A stretch of DNA of 64,000 nucleotides from Dimorphilus gyrociliatus (GCA_904063045.1 CAJFCJ010000005.1:420685-484684); one strand, 5' to 3'. Positions 24,272-36,399 are shown, numbered from the stretch's first letter. The notes: generated by a model from the letters alone, not told the origin. Numbers and translations: made by a program.

Positions 24272-26376
24272 TTATTTATTTTCAAAGAGAGAGAGAGAGA
24301 GGGCTTTCTCTCTGCATTTGAAAGAAAAGTTGAATAGGCTTTTTATATAGGATAACTTTTCGAATAGAGTCATTAATTGGAATTTTTTTGTTATTTTATA
24401 ACAATTTCCGTGCTGTTGATTATATTTCAAAATCAAACAATACAATTCTATATCATTTCTATAGGAGAGATGATTTTGCATGTCTCTCTGTATTCCTTCC
24501 ATTTCTAAATTACATTTAAACTTCAAAGAGGAAACTATTGAGAGAATATCTGCCAATGGTGCCTAGAAAGAAGATAAGGAGCCATTAAAATTTTCAGCAT
24601 GTAGATAAAAAATTATTATCATACGTTAATAAATGCTCTATCGCTATAAAGCTTCCACATAAGATTTGAGGTATTCTTTCTTATCAAACAGGATTTTGTT
24701 GAATGAAATAAGATTAATGCTAATTTGGTTTTATTCGCTATCTTTAAGGGTAGAAATATAATAAATATTAATAATATGAATAGCATTTTAAAGCGTCTAT
24801 TACGTACCAAGTTAATAAATTGATATTTATTACTAATCAATTCGGTAATAGTTTCCAACAAAGTTACGTAATACATGTAATCCGATTCCTCTATATGCCC
24901 ATTTTCCAGACATTTATATCCAAGATGAAGTATTTTAATCCAATTGATATTACAGTTAGGAACATGTAATAAATATGTAAAGATTTTAAGAGCTTTTAAT
25001 ACTTTTTCTTCTACTACAAGACAACTCTGTAAACTGTAATGATGCCTGGATTTTCTCTCAATATAATTGACAAGTATCTATAAAAAAAAACATGAAAAGA
25101 GTGAAAATTTTGATTAAAGTAATAAATTTATTATTTATTTATTACGTCTGTAAGTTGTTCAAGTCGAATCGATTGAAAAAATTGAATAATATCGTTCAAG
25201 TTGTTTGATTCTATATATTTGATTAGAAATACTATCATTTTTCCAGTTCCATTTCCAGATATATTCAATTTCGATAATATATGTATTTCATTATTGAATA
25301 AATCAATATTAATTCTTTTATAATTCCACTGAAAAATTAGGAAAATTGGTAAAATTGTTAAGTTAATCTCATTAATAATAATACCGGAAATATCCTTGGA
25401 AGAATTATTGACGATATTTCATTAATATCTCGCTTTAATAGACGATCCTCAAAATCAAATGATTTTATTTTAAACACCAAAAGTTTCTTGTAAGTTTGTA
25501 AAAATTTGCTATAAAATATTAAAGAAATCATATTTTTGATTTATTTATAAATGAAAAGATTGATATTTACATAATTTCCGATTGATCTTCAATTAGACAA
25601 GTATCAATTGAAAATACTTTTAAATTTAACCAACAATTCAATTTTCTTAATGAACTTAGCCAGTATTTTTGTATTGAAGTTTCTGTATAAGTATTACCGT
25701 GAAGTTGTATCTCTTCTATATTCTTTTGTTGTCTTAAATAGAAAAATATGTCTGTATTTAATGGAAAATTCATATCTTTAGCTTGAAATTTCTTTAAATT
25801 CCGTAAATATTTCAATGGTTTGTATTGTTGAACATTTGTTTTGGAGATATTCAAATCGTTAATTGATCTTAATGATTTACAAATATATTTGAGGCAATCG
25901 TCGTTGAAATTTGAACAGGAAACGTCCAATTGTAGTAAATTTTTAAAACGAACAATCAATTTATAATCTGGCAATGGATTGAAGCAATTCGAATTATTAG
26001 AATCATTTGATCTAGTCTTCGATATAGTTAACCTTTTTAGATAGTTAACATCAATGAAATATAACCATTTCCTTAATGGTAAACTTTGATAATTTTCAAT
26101 ATATGCGTCATCCAATTGGTGCTTTTTAAGAAATGATAATTTCTTAGTATTTTCGATATTTAAAGTACTAAATTTAATTGAAGTTAGATTTGTCGTTGCC
26201 GAAGTAAAAAAGTCCAAATTTTCTTCTAAAATACCCCAATTTCTTTCATTCATATAAGAGAATATCAAACTTGATAAATAGAACGGTAAACGTATATTTC
26301 TTTTTATAGAATTATTGATAATTAAATTACTATTATTTCCAATATAATTAAGAACAATATCCTGCAATTTTATCAT
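24272..26376 (-). CDS. ZYG11/ZER1-like LRR-armadillo protein, paralog 7
   Basis: Six exons (26376-25571, 25508-25385, 25328-25146, 25077-24808, 24741-24625, 24562-24272) give 596 aa, the longest copy. The start MIKLQDIVLNYIGNN fits the family; four extra residues are possible from 26388. LRR segments LLQLDVSCSNFNDDC and INDLNISKTNVQQY match paralogs 9 and 10. The C-terminus runs into a GA/CT microsatellite (24285-24302), so the last residues read REKALSLSLFENK. Changes in repeat length would shift the stop codon. The exon sizes 270 and 117 nt match paralogs 9 and, for 117, several others. Confidence 0.75.
24284..24303 (+). repeat. (GA)n microsatellite overlapping a stop region
   Basis: Pure GA tract that encodes the Ser-Leu alternation at the end of paralog 7 on the minus strand. 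A second GA tract lies about 190 bp to the left, in the 3' spacer. Confidence 0.85.
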
Positions 26377-26479
26377 CGTCATCGTCAATCATCAATATAC
26401 TAAAGAGAGGAGAAACTTTCGAAATGTTATCTAAAATGATTCTAACTGAACTTTTTCACTTTATATATATATAAATATA

Positions 26480-26526
<47 letters not shown>

Positions 26527-27115
26527 GGTATAGATAGAGGTTATTGTCATATCCTATTTATTTTCTTCTTGTAGTAGTATTGAAATATTTGTTCGTATCA
26601 AAGATACTTTAATACGTATTTAGGAAGAATATTATATCAAATTATTCACAACTCCAGAATACTATCTATAATTATATATAGAATTTCTTCTTGGCTGTTA
26701 AACATAATGTTATAGGCCTATATTATTATATAATATACAATGGAATTTATACTTTCAAGTTGATAAATTGTATATAGATACTTAGAGCTTAAGCAACAAA
26801 CTTTAAAATTAATATATTGTATAATAATAATTTTTGATCAAGGCCTATTTTAAACATTGGCTACGATCTAAACTAATGATAAAACTAATAGAATACTATT
26901 AAAGAAAGACTAATATATAGAAATTTGGCCTATATTTCTAGCTCTTATATAGGATAACTTGGAACTAAGTTCTAATATTTCATGTATTAGTCTCGTTTTT
27001 TATGTAGTTTATGTTAAAATGTATGCAACGGGCTGAGTTCTTATCTCTTCTCTATCGGCCATTTGTAATAGAGGAATACACAAACAGCTAAAATTTGCTT
27101 GTTTTCCACATCGTC
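26377..27115. other. Divergent upstream region with long AT repeat
   Basis: This is the shared upstream region of paralogs 7 (minus) and 8 (plus). Almost its whole left part is AT dinucleotide repeat. No gene is supported. Confidence 0.6.
26461..26525 (+). repeat. (AT)n tract
   Basis: About 65 bp of almost pure AT dinucleotides (26461-26525), the longest such tract in the window, about 85 bp upstream of the paralog 7 start. Confidence 0.95.
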
Positions 27116-29145
27116 ATGTCAGAATCGATAGAAGAATATTTTACAATTCTTAGTCTTCAAGATTTGAGTTTGATTGCTTTGTCAAAGAAGCCTTACAAGG
27201 TCTTTAATCATCAATTCCATGAAAGAAATATAAGAATACCATCGGCTATTGTTGAAAAGTTATTTCGATATCTATCCTTACAATTTACTGGCTTCCCAGA
27301 AGAATATCTTCAATATTTTTCATCCAGAACATGCAATTTTCAAAAGATTCAATTTGACGCATCTCAATTAACGAATGCTTGTTCAATGGATTTTCTTAAA
27401 GGTCACGCTCCAAAAGAAATTGATATACAGAAATTACAAGTTAGCGAACTGAGACAATGGTTAGCTTTAATTAATCCTGAAAATCTAGAGAAATTATCTA
27501 TTAGCAAAGGCTCTTTAGACTTTTCTATAGATTTAAGATCTGATTGTTTAAATATAGAAAACATTACTATTTTAAAACAATGTAATAACCTAACAACCTT
27601 GGATATTTCCATTACACCATTCAATACGGATTGTTTGAATTTTATTAGTTGTAATCTACAGAAATTAGAAAGATTGAATATTTCAAAAACAAGAGTAAAC
27701 AATCTTAGTTCTTTAATTCATATAAACAATCTTATAGAGTTGAATTGTTCCTACTGCCATTTTGAAAGCTATCAAATTTCTTACGATATCTTAAAGGATT
27801 TAAAATCTTTACAAAGGTTGAATATAACTCAATGTAAAATTAATAAGAAAAGTACTTTCTACGTAAAGGATTTTGTTAACTTATCCTTTTGGCCTAATAT
27901 GGAATTAATAGAGATTTCTAATAATAGAATAGTTAGGGATGACGAAGCTTTTGAGTAAGTTCATATCTCCTTTGAAAAAACTATATTCTATTCTCTATTC
28001 ATTTTTATTAAAAAGGGAATTTCTAGATAATCATCCGAATGTGGAGATTATTGGAATTTTTGAAAATATTATCCGATCCTATGAAGAAGTACGCGAGAAA
28101 CCTTCTCATATTTTTTCAATTGATGTAAGTGATATAGATAGTTTTTGTTGATGTTACTTGAATCTTTCGCTTAATTTAAACAGTCGGTAAGGTCAATGAT
28201 TAATTACTATATGAATCGTCGATCTGGAATGTGTATAGATCCAAATATATTCTACTATAAAGGAGTAAACAAGAGATTATTGGGGGAAAAAGACTCAGAA
28301 GACTTTGGCGTTCTTAAAGCGTTATTATCTGTAATTATTCAGTTAAAAGGAATATAACGTCATCTTCTATTCATATTCATTTTATACAATTTTTTTTATC
28401 TAGATCTTATTGGATCTTGGTGACAGGAACGAATATATTTTCTATAAAACTGGCGAATTTAAACAATACCATCCAGTTGATTGTTTATTAAGAGTAACTG
28501 ATTATATAGACCTGTCGAGAGATAGTTTTAAACGCTTGAAACTTATTCTTCTCTGTTCAAAAATATTAAAATATTTCATAGAGAACGATATTGCTAAATT
28601 TAATTCGTATATAATCGTTTCCTGCTTTCATTTACTCGCTAAACATTCGCCATTTTTGGATATTGTAAGCATTATCATTAACATTATTGTTCTATTTAGT
28701 AATTCTTTCTTTTCCCAAAGCCTACAGATAGATTTGAACTTTCAATAAACGCTTTAAAAGTCTCCCACTATTCGGAAGATAGGGAATTATCCGTAGCAAC
28801 TCTGAACGCTATTTTAACTGAAGAACTATTAATGACGGTTAGTTTAGCTATAAAACGGGTAAAGAATCTATTATAATTAATTTATCTTCTTATGAACAGT
28901 TACCCGAGAAGAAATTTGTCATTTTCCTAAAAACCTTTGAGTTTTTCCTACATAGTTTCCCATTTAGAGAGATGAGAAATATTCCTTTTATGAATAAGTT
29001 TGTTTCAAGAATCGTTGGCATTATTCAAAATCATAAACAACTTGAAATAGAAAAGGATATTTTACACTGGAGAGGAAATCCTTCATTTCAAATACAAATT
29101 CCATCAAAAATACGTATAAACATTAGATTATCAAAATCTCCATAA
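27116..29145 (+). CDS. ZYG11/ZER1-like LRR-armadillo protein, paralog 8 (divergent)
   Basis: Six exons (27116-27954, 28016-28124, 28184-28330, 28404-28664, 28721-28837, 28900-29145) give 572 aa. The start MSESIEEYFTILSLQDL extends the usual MLSLQ by about ten residues. LRR segments LTTLDISITPFNTDC and LERLNISKTRVNNL are clear, and FLDNHPNVEIIGI marks the LRR end. The third exon is 147 nt instead of about 171-183, so the first armadillo-like helix pair is shortened. The exon 5 acceptor CCCAAAG at 28714-28720 is needed; the next AG would end in a stop after six codons. This is the most divergent copy. Confidence 0.72.
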
Positions 29146-29851
29146 ATACCAATAGAATATAATACTTCTAAACTAACATTTATTGATTAAATGATTGTTA
29201 AATTTCATTGAATATTCAATTAATTTTACGTTATAAGTATATTTCTATTATGTGGCAAATGGTGTTTTCTTTTCTTGCTGTTCTTCAGAAGCAACATTGA
29301 TAAGAAACAGTGAAAATTTTACATCTTCCTTTTGTCTAATTTGTTCAATTATAGTATCTTTGTTCTGCGTCTTATCATTTAATAAAAACTAAGAAATATT
29401 CTCCTCTATACTGTATAGCTAACCTTAAATAACTGTGAATAGTATGAAAAACAAATAATAAGGCATTAAATAGGACATTTGATGTAGAAATATCTTATAG
29501 GCTAACAACGCCTATATAAAGAATATTAAGTGAGAAAAATATTTATTAGTATATTTGTCTCCTTCGCTACTTTCGTCGTTATCTTTCAATTTTCATAAAT
29601 AAGAGATAAAAGAGCGTTAAAATATCAGAAATTGAACGATCTATGCAGACTGAATATTGGCTTTTCTAGTTTTATTAGATTACCTAGTTGTTTACTCAAA
29701 ATACAAGTTTTATAATGAAAGTTTGTTTTTCTTGAACTGGTATTACGTAACAGAGATGATAAGGGAAGTAAACAATAATAATTGTTAAAAAAAATCAATA
29801 GGTAAATGATTCATTCGAATGTACAACATTATATTACGGAATTTATAGATA
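29146..29851. other. Intergenic, no gene seen
   Basis: Spacer between two plus-strand paralogs, 706 bp. No coding frame, RNA gene or clear repeat is seen. Confidence 0.6.
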
Positions 29852-31927
29852 ATGGTGTGGACTTTACAAGAAATAGTACTCCGTTTTTTTGAACGAAATA
29901 TCCATCTAATTCTATTAAAAGAAACACAAATTCCATTCTACATTTCAGAAAAGCTTTTTAGATATTTGGATAAAAGAAATTATGGAATTTTAGAAGAAAA
30001 TTTGACTTTTTTCGCTTCAGATAAAACTCCATTACATCGTTTAAAATTTAATGGACGAAGAATTACCGATATATCGTCATTTTCTTTTCTTGAATATCAT
30101 TATCCAAGATATTTATCAATTAACGGTATTCGTAAATTTGGTACTTCTGAATGGATACAATACGTCAATTTTAATAATTTGACTGAATTATCTATAAGCA
30201 ATTGCCTACTGTGCAAAGTAAATACCAATGAAGATAAAGCTACAACAGTAAATTCTTTCATTCCAAAATCCTGTCTAAATAAATTAATAAAGTTGGATTT
30301 TAGTTGGACGGATTTTGATGATGGTTGCTTAGAATTGATAAGCGATTGTTGTCCATGTTTAGAAGATCTGAATATTTCTTATACAAACGTAAAAAGTCTA
30401 CAAGCGATAACTAAATTAAGAAAATTAATTAGATTGAATTATCACGAAAATGCTTGTTGTTTGCACGATTTTGAAGAATTGAAATATTTATTAAAATTAC
30501 CATTTCTTCGATATTTAAGCATATCGTACAATACTTCAAGATTTCGTAAAACACCTTTAGATTGGCTAAAAAATCTCCTTAGAAAAGCTTCTTGGCAATA
30601 TCTACAGCATTTTTTCGTTACTGGAAGATGTGAACTCGAAGAAGAAGATGTTAGGTTCGATTCTTTAATAGGTTTCTCTTTCGTTTTTAAATATTTCTTA
30701 ATATTTCAGATATTTTCTTCAAAGTCATTCAAATATGAAATATTTTGGTATTTATCTATTTTCTGGTAAGAACTTTTCAAGCATCTCTCCAATAATCTAC
30801 CCAAAAAATGATCAAGTATATAACTTTAGTAATACGAGATATACTGGGTTACCATTTGTAATATTGAACAGATAAAGAAAAATATTGAATTTATCGATAT
30901 GAACGAATGCGTTGACAATTCAATTAATTACGGTGAAGTTAGAGAAAAAGCATTATATATTCAACAAACATATGCGGAATTAATTAAAGTGAATGAGGGT
31001 CAAAGGTTAAATATATTAAATTCAATAGTTACAGACAATTTCTGGGAGGTAAGATGAAAATTTACTGTCTTATTTTAATACAATTTGAAATAATATGTTT
31101 ATAGATTCTCTTTGAAAATATTGACTATTCAAGAAAAGTGAATACTATACATTTCTTTAAACCATTTAACAGCCAAATGATATTTATATATTCGTTTATG
31201 ATCATAAATTGGATTACTGGATTACCGAATAATCAAGAATATTGGTTAAAAATACTAGAGATAATATGCGGCATATTAGAATATAATTTAATGAAAGACA
31301 TTCAATTACATAATTCATTACTTGTTGATTTATTCTCTGAAATTATCATTAAAAAATTCCATCTATTAAGTCTGGTAATAACTTAAAAACAATAATTTAT
31401 TCATGCAATTAAAATCTCCTAACTCCTATCTTTCTATCTATTCACATTAGATTACGAAAAAGATCAAGCTTGGTACAACCTTATTAAGGATGATCAAATC
31501 CAATTGTCGTTCCGGTAATGTTTTAATACTATTGGTGAAAATATTTCAAGATATTGATTTTCAAAATGTATGAAAATATTATCTCATTTTTATCATCTTT
31601 TTTCCATTGATTTGTTGAAATTTTCTACTTTTTTTCTTACAGTTGAATGAAAACGAAGTTGATAATCTGTTGAAAAGTTTTAAATACTTTTGCAATATAT
31701 TTGCTGATTATTATATTAATTTTTCAAATGAGAATGAAATTAAACACTTGAAAAGGGTTGAAGAATTATGCGTTTCCGGTCTATCGAATTATTTGGATTG
31801 TTTGGAAGATAGTAAAGAACCAATATTGAATGATTTAAAATGTAAATTGTTAGCCTCGTTAAAGATAACTGCATTTAGGCCAAAATTACCAAATTTTTAC
31901 GAGCTTTGTGATTCAACATCATGTTAA
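29852..31927 (+). CDS. ZYG11/ZER1-like LRR-armadillo protein, paralog 9
   Basis: Six exons (29852-30654, 30710-30815, 30872-31048, 31105-31374, 31451-31567, 31643-31927) give 585 aa. The protein starts MVWTLQEIVLRFFERN. LRR units LIKLDFSWTDFDDGC and LEDLNISYTNVKSL precede a shorter inter-domain block (RYFLQSHSNMKYFGIY). The armadillo-like part contains ITKKIKLGTTLLRMI, the family's TKxxLG motif. Exon 1 is 803 nt, exactly the length in paralog 10, and the fourth exon is again 270 nt. Together with shared motifs this suggests that paralogs 9 and 10 (facing each other, tail to tail) are sister copies. Confidence 0.76.
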
Positions 31928-32326
31928 ATAATCATTAATTAGAAAACGGAGAGAGAGAGAGAGAGAGAGTTCGGATAAAATTGAATTGATAAAATACAAA
32001 CAACTATAGTCGTTTCTTTTTCAAGTTTTCCCACTGATCTCTTTCTATTAAGCCATAATCATTCGCCCTAGACCTAGTGGAGGTACTTTTTTTAAACAAT
32101 ATTAGCCTAAACCACCCACGGCACATTAAACATTCTCTTACATTTTCTTATCTAATGTTATCATCGATTACACAGTAACTATTACACGAATGTCAAACAT
32201 CTCGTTTGATATTATAATAAGGCGCTTTTTTCTCTATAAAAACAATTGTAGTATAACTGTATTTGTGCATTAAATATTTTCTTAAAAGCTAAAATATAAG
32301 GAGAACTGGATTTGAAAAAAAATTGT
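31928..32326. other. Spacer with GA microsatellite
   Basis: No gene is supported. A (GA)10 tract lies at 31950-31969, only about 20 bp past the stop codon of paralog 9. Confidence 0.6.
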
Positions 32327-32398
32327 AGGTTCCACCGAGATTTGAACTCGGATCGTTGGATTCAAAGTCCAAAGTGCTAACCGTTACACCATGGAACC
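32327..32398 (-). tRNA. tRNA-Gln (UUG), copy 1
   Basis: 72-nt cloverleaf on the minus strand. The acceptor GGTTCCA pairs with TGGAACC, and the anticodon loop CTTTGAA gives UUG. The B box GTTCAAATC is present. The discriminator base is T, as in many eukaryotic tRNA-Gln. Confidence 0.97.
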
Positions 32399-32956
32399 TC
32401 AGATATTAATATTTAGCTATATTATTCTTTCCTTCAGGATTGATTTCCTATTTATTAAGGCGATAGCAAAATAAAAAAAGAAAGAAGAACAAAATGACAT
32501 ATACAGTATACTATATCTTATTCTTATATACAGTATTTTAACTTGTTCATACAACTTTCATAGTATTCTCTGTTAGAAAAATGAAATATTGAATCCCAAT
32601 GGCAGAACAATCAATAAAATGGATAAAAAAACTGGAACTATAGCTTTCACCTCTATAAATATTGGACAATACTTTAGTTAATTGAATTGATATAAGTAAT
32701 TATAAACTAATGTAAAGGGAAAAGGATTGAAATTCATTTTAGTTTGAATGGCTTTTGAAAGAAAGATACATATTTGAAAGTAATTAGTCAGACTTTGTTT
32801 ACTGTTGTCTGGATAGAGATAGAAATTTTTCGTAAAACAGTAGTTTTTACCTATATTACTAATACAATACACTATTAATTATAAACGATTAGCCCACTAT
32901 TTCTTTAAACCAGAGACAAAGTAAACATCCATAGTTTGGTTAGAATTTACAAAAAA
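32399..32956. other. Spacer between inverted tRNA-Gln genes
   Basis: No gene is supported. TATACAGTAT-type motifs lie near 32500-32512 and 32528-32537. Confidence 0.6.
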
Positions 32957-33028
32957 GGTTCCATGGTGTAACGGTTAGCACTTTGGACTTTGAATCCAAC
33001 GATCCGAGTTCAAATCTCGGTGGAACCT
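32957..33028 (+). tRNA. tRNA-Gln (UUG), copy 2
   Basis: Identical to copy 1 but on the opposite strand, forming a 72-bp inverted repeat with a 558-bp spacer. It is followed directly by T10 and further T-runs as terminator. Confidence 0.97.
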
Positions 33029-33089
33029 ACATTTTTTTTTTTTGGTTTTTTTTTTAACCTTCTATCCTAGAGATTTTTGTTTGTAAAAC

Positions 33090-33113
33090 AAGAGAGAGAG
33101 AGAGAGAGAGAGA
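33090..33113 (+). repeat. (GA)n microsatellite between tRNA genes
   Basis: Pure GA tract of about 24 bp between the Gln and Ile tRNA genes. Confidence 0.9.
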
Positions 33114-33147
33114 TTTTGGAAATACTTACGCTAAACATGTTTGTCTT

Positions 33148-33221
33148 GGCCCGTTAGCTCAGTTGGTTAGAGCGCCGTGCTGATAACGCGGAGGTCGTGG
33201 GTTCGACCCCCATGCGGGCCA
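33148..33221 (+). tRNA. tRNA-Ile (GAU), copy 1
   Basis: 74-nt cloverleaf. The acceptor GGCCCGT pairs with GCGGGCC, and the anticodon stem CCGTG/CGCGG encloses the loop CTGATAA, giving anticodon GAU. Eukaryotes normally decode AUC with an AAU (inosine) tRNA, so the G34 form is notable. There is no intron. Confidence 0.95.
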
Positions 33222-33316
33222 TATATAACTTTTTGTTTTCGATTATCAATAATAAATTAATTAACTAATATTTTATTGTTTTGAATATCAAATATTAAAA
33301 ATAAATCAATAAGAAT

Positions 33317-35332
33317 TCAAGTAAAAAGCTGAACTAAATCCAAGATAATTCCATTGATTTGTAATGTGAAGCAGTTTTTTGTCCTCATTTTAAAATTCCT
33401 TTGAACAATTAACAGACTAGAGATACATTGATTCCTTATCATCTGAACATACTGTATCAAGTTCCTTCGAACGTAGACTTTCTGGGAAAATTTAAGTCCT
33501 TCTAGTAGTGTTCGAGTAGAATTGACAAATTCATAAATATCTAGGTCGGGAAACTGCAAAATGAAAATGAAGTGTTAAAGCTGACGATACGATATGAATT
33601 GTTTTACATTTTGAAAATTAATATCCCTTAGTAGTTTTTCCAGAAGAAGAAATATATTCTTTGTCCAAGGATTATAATGATTCTTTCTTAGAATTCTTAT
33701 AGCCAGTTTGGTTTTGCTTGTTATCTAAAAAGTAAACTTAATGAACAGCTGTTCAATTGATAAAAAAAAGGAAAAGTAGAAATATACCTGATTCAAGAAA
33801 TGATAATGAATTAGTAGTAATTCACAAATTCCGTTATTAATTCTCAAATCTTCATTAATTAAGAGAGTATATACAATTCGTATTATTGTTTTTCTAAAGT
33901 CATAATAACCTGGTAGTATACTTAAATAATTGAAAATGGTAAAACAGGATGAGAGAATACACTTTTGTTCAAAATCTCTTGAACGATTGTGAATAAATCG
34001 TTTATTCCTATCAATTAATTTAAGCATAATCTAGAAGAATTTTAATAATTCAGAATACTCTATTGTTATTATATGTAATATTTCATGATTTACCTTCCAT
34101 AGTTCATCAACTGGACCAGATTGAAAAAATTTCAATCTCTCTTCTTTGGTTTTACGTTCAAGTTTAGCTTTTAAACTATGCAGACAAAATTCAGACTCTT
34201 CCTCGCATTCTTGAAAACCATTCAAAGCCTTAATAATAAATTCAAGGGAATATAATGTAGTAGTATGATGGTTTTTCTGCAAAGATAATTCAATTTATTA
34301 AACTCTTTCTCGTATTGAAATAAGACGTTCTTTACCACTTGAAATTTTGGATAATAGATGTTTGAATGATAACAGTAATCTTTTACTAAATTTGTATCAA
34401 TATCAATTAAATCAATCCAAAAAAATTGTAGATTAGAGTGCAAACTTAAAAATTGTCTAGAAGAAGAGAATCTAGGTCATATATTTTGAACAGTAAATGA
34501 ATTATATACCTTATACAGTATATATTTACCTAATAAATAGAAAATTAACACGAATCTTTGTACATATATTGAAATATTTCAAATTGATTGAAAATGGTTT
34601 TGTAAAGAAATATTCAATCCATTTTTCAGTTATGACATTAAAATAGATTTTCTTAATATGAATTCTTTCTAATAATTGAATTTTTTTTAAATGAATTAAT
34701 TGTTTAAATGATATTCTATAATTATTTGATGAAAATTGAATATTAATTAAATTCTTTAATCTTTTTAAATATGAAAATTTTGTAACATTTGTATTTGAAA
34801 TGTTCAATTCTTGTAAAAGTTGTAATTTCTTACAAATATACTTTAAACATTCATCATTGAAATTTGTATTACTAATATTCAATTTAGTTAAATTCTTGAA
34901 TGGTTTTAAGCAGGTTATATCTTTTAAATAATGAAAATTCTTTAAATTATTTGATTTTCTAGTCAATTTACAACTGATTATTGAAAGTTCATGTAAATAT
35001 TTTGGATTAACGATTGAAATCCATAGAGATAAGTGAAAATTTTGTATATTATCTACATAAAGATATTGAAGATCATGACCTTTAAGGAAATTTAATGATG
35101 ATAATCTTTGAATCTTTTCACCGTTAAATCGTAAACGATATAATCTTGTATTTTTAGAAGAGAAATATTGTAATATTTCTTCAATTATACCAAAATTCGA
35201 TTCTTCTATAATATGAAAGATATCTTCGCATATTCTGCAAGGCAATTTAATGTCTTTCTTTGAGCAATTTTCAAGAATAGGATACGCGTATCTATCCAAA
35301 TTAAAAAGGCAGATCTCTCTTAAAGATAGCAT
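33317..35332 (-). CDS. ZYG11/ZER1-like LRR-armadillo protein, paralog 10
   Basis: Six exons (35332-34530, 34456-34336, 34276-34094, 34030-33788, 33724-33608, 33553-33317) give 567 aa. I start at MLSLREICLFNLDRY (35332); the frame is open 31 codons further upstream, but that stretch has no family similarity. LRR segments LTKLNISNTNFNDEC and LQELNISNTNVTKF are near-identical in layout to paralogs 7 and 9. Then comes the RQFLSLHSNLQFFWI block and an armadillo-like half with ITSKTKLAIRIL. The gene is enclosed by Gln and Ile tRNA genes on both sides. Confidence 0.76.
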
Positions 35333-35696
35333 TGACAATAATATCTTCAACAAAGCAACTGCAATATTGTTTAATTGTATTAACAATGAGTCATTTATCG
35401 ATTTAGGTAAATTCTTTACAAGCAAAAAAATGATTCACACAAAAAAGTATATTTATGAAAAACAAGCACATAGCTTAAATATATAATGGTGAGTTTAATA
35501 TACAAAGTATATAATACACTGTATATATAACTCTATAGAAGCAAACAAACTGATGTATTCAATACAATAATAGCTTAATATAATAAAAAAGTATTACCAG
35601 TTTCTATTGATAATGCATTTTTTTTATTTGATTTCTTAACTTTTTATTAAAGAGATTTTTTCATTCAAAACTAATCGTAAATTCTACATGCACGAC
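35333..35696. other. Spacer, no gene seen
   Basis: Upstream region of paralog 10 before the second tRNA-Ile. A plus-strand open frame at 35250-35486 is mostly antisense to exon 1 and is rejected. Confidence 0.55.
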
Positions 35697-35770
35697 GGCC
35701 CGTTAGCTCAGTTGGTTAGAGCGCCGTGCTGATAACGCGGAGGTCGTGGGTTCGACCCCCATGCGGGCCA
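35697..35770 (+). tRNA. tRNA-Ile (GAU), copy 2
   Basis: Identical over 74 nt to the copy at 33148-33221, again with loop CTGATAA, so the GAU anticodon is not a single sequencing error. A T9 terminator follows. Confidence 0.95.
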
Positions 35771-35906
35771 GTCTATAGTTTTTTTTTGTAATAAATAACA
35801 TTCAAAACTATTGTAGTAATTCATTTCTAAATGAATTGTTATTTATTATTGCTAATTTAAATAATTCGACTATCTTCTTTCATTCATAGTTTAGTTACTC
35901 GTGTAA

Positions 35907-35978
35907 GGTTCCATGGTGTAACGGTTAGCACTTTGGACTTTGAATCCAACGATCCGAGTTCAAATCTCGGTGGAACCT
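35907..35978 (+). tRNA. tRNA-Gln (UUG), copy 3
   Basis: Identical to the other two Gln genes. The order here is Ile then Gln, whereas at 32957-33221 it is Gln then Ile, so the pair was rearranged around paralog 10. Confidence 0.97.
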
Positions 35979-36399
35979 AGACTATTTTTTTCTTTTTAGA
36001 TTTGAATAGAAAAGAGAAATAGGCATACCTGTATTTTACGATTAATAGTTGATTGTCTACTAATTAAAGAATGATTTTTTATTTACAACGATATGAATAG
36101 TATCACGTAATTATTAATAGAAAGTATTAAAAAGATGTTTGTAATTCATTTGCAGTTCTTCAGTTGTTTTGTTTGTATTGAATTTAATATAAAACACATG
36201 AAAATATAAATTGGTTTTACTTTCTAGCCAGAGAAAAAACGTGATTCCAGGTAATCAAGGGTTTTCAATATGACTTGAAGGTAACCTTGTTATATTCTAT
36301 TGTTTACACAGTTATTTTATCACTCAATAGTCCAAATATATGAATATATACAAGGGGAAATGATAGAAAAGTTATTAAGCAGCCTTACTTGTGTAGTTT
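35979..36399. other. Spacer, no gene seen
   Basis: 3' flank between tRNA-Gln and the stop of the PAN-like gene at 36400. Nothing is supported. Confidence 0.55.

Noticed and set aside
23379-24285. Minus-strand open frames of 71 and 81 codons
   Set aside because: No start context, homology or exon partner; composition matches surrounding spacer.
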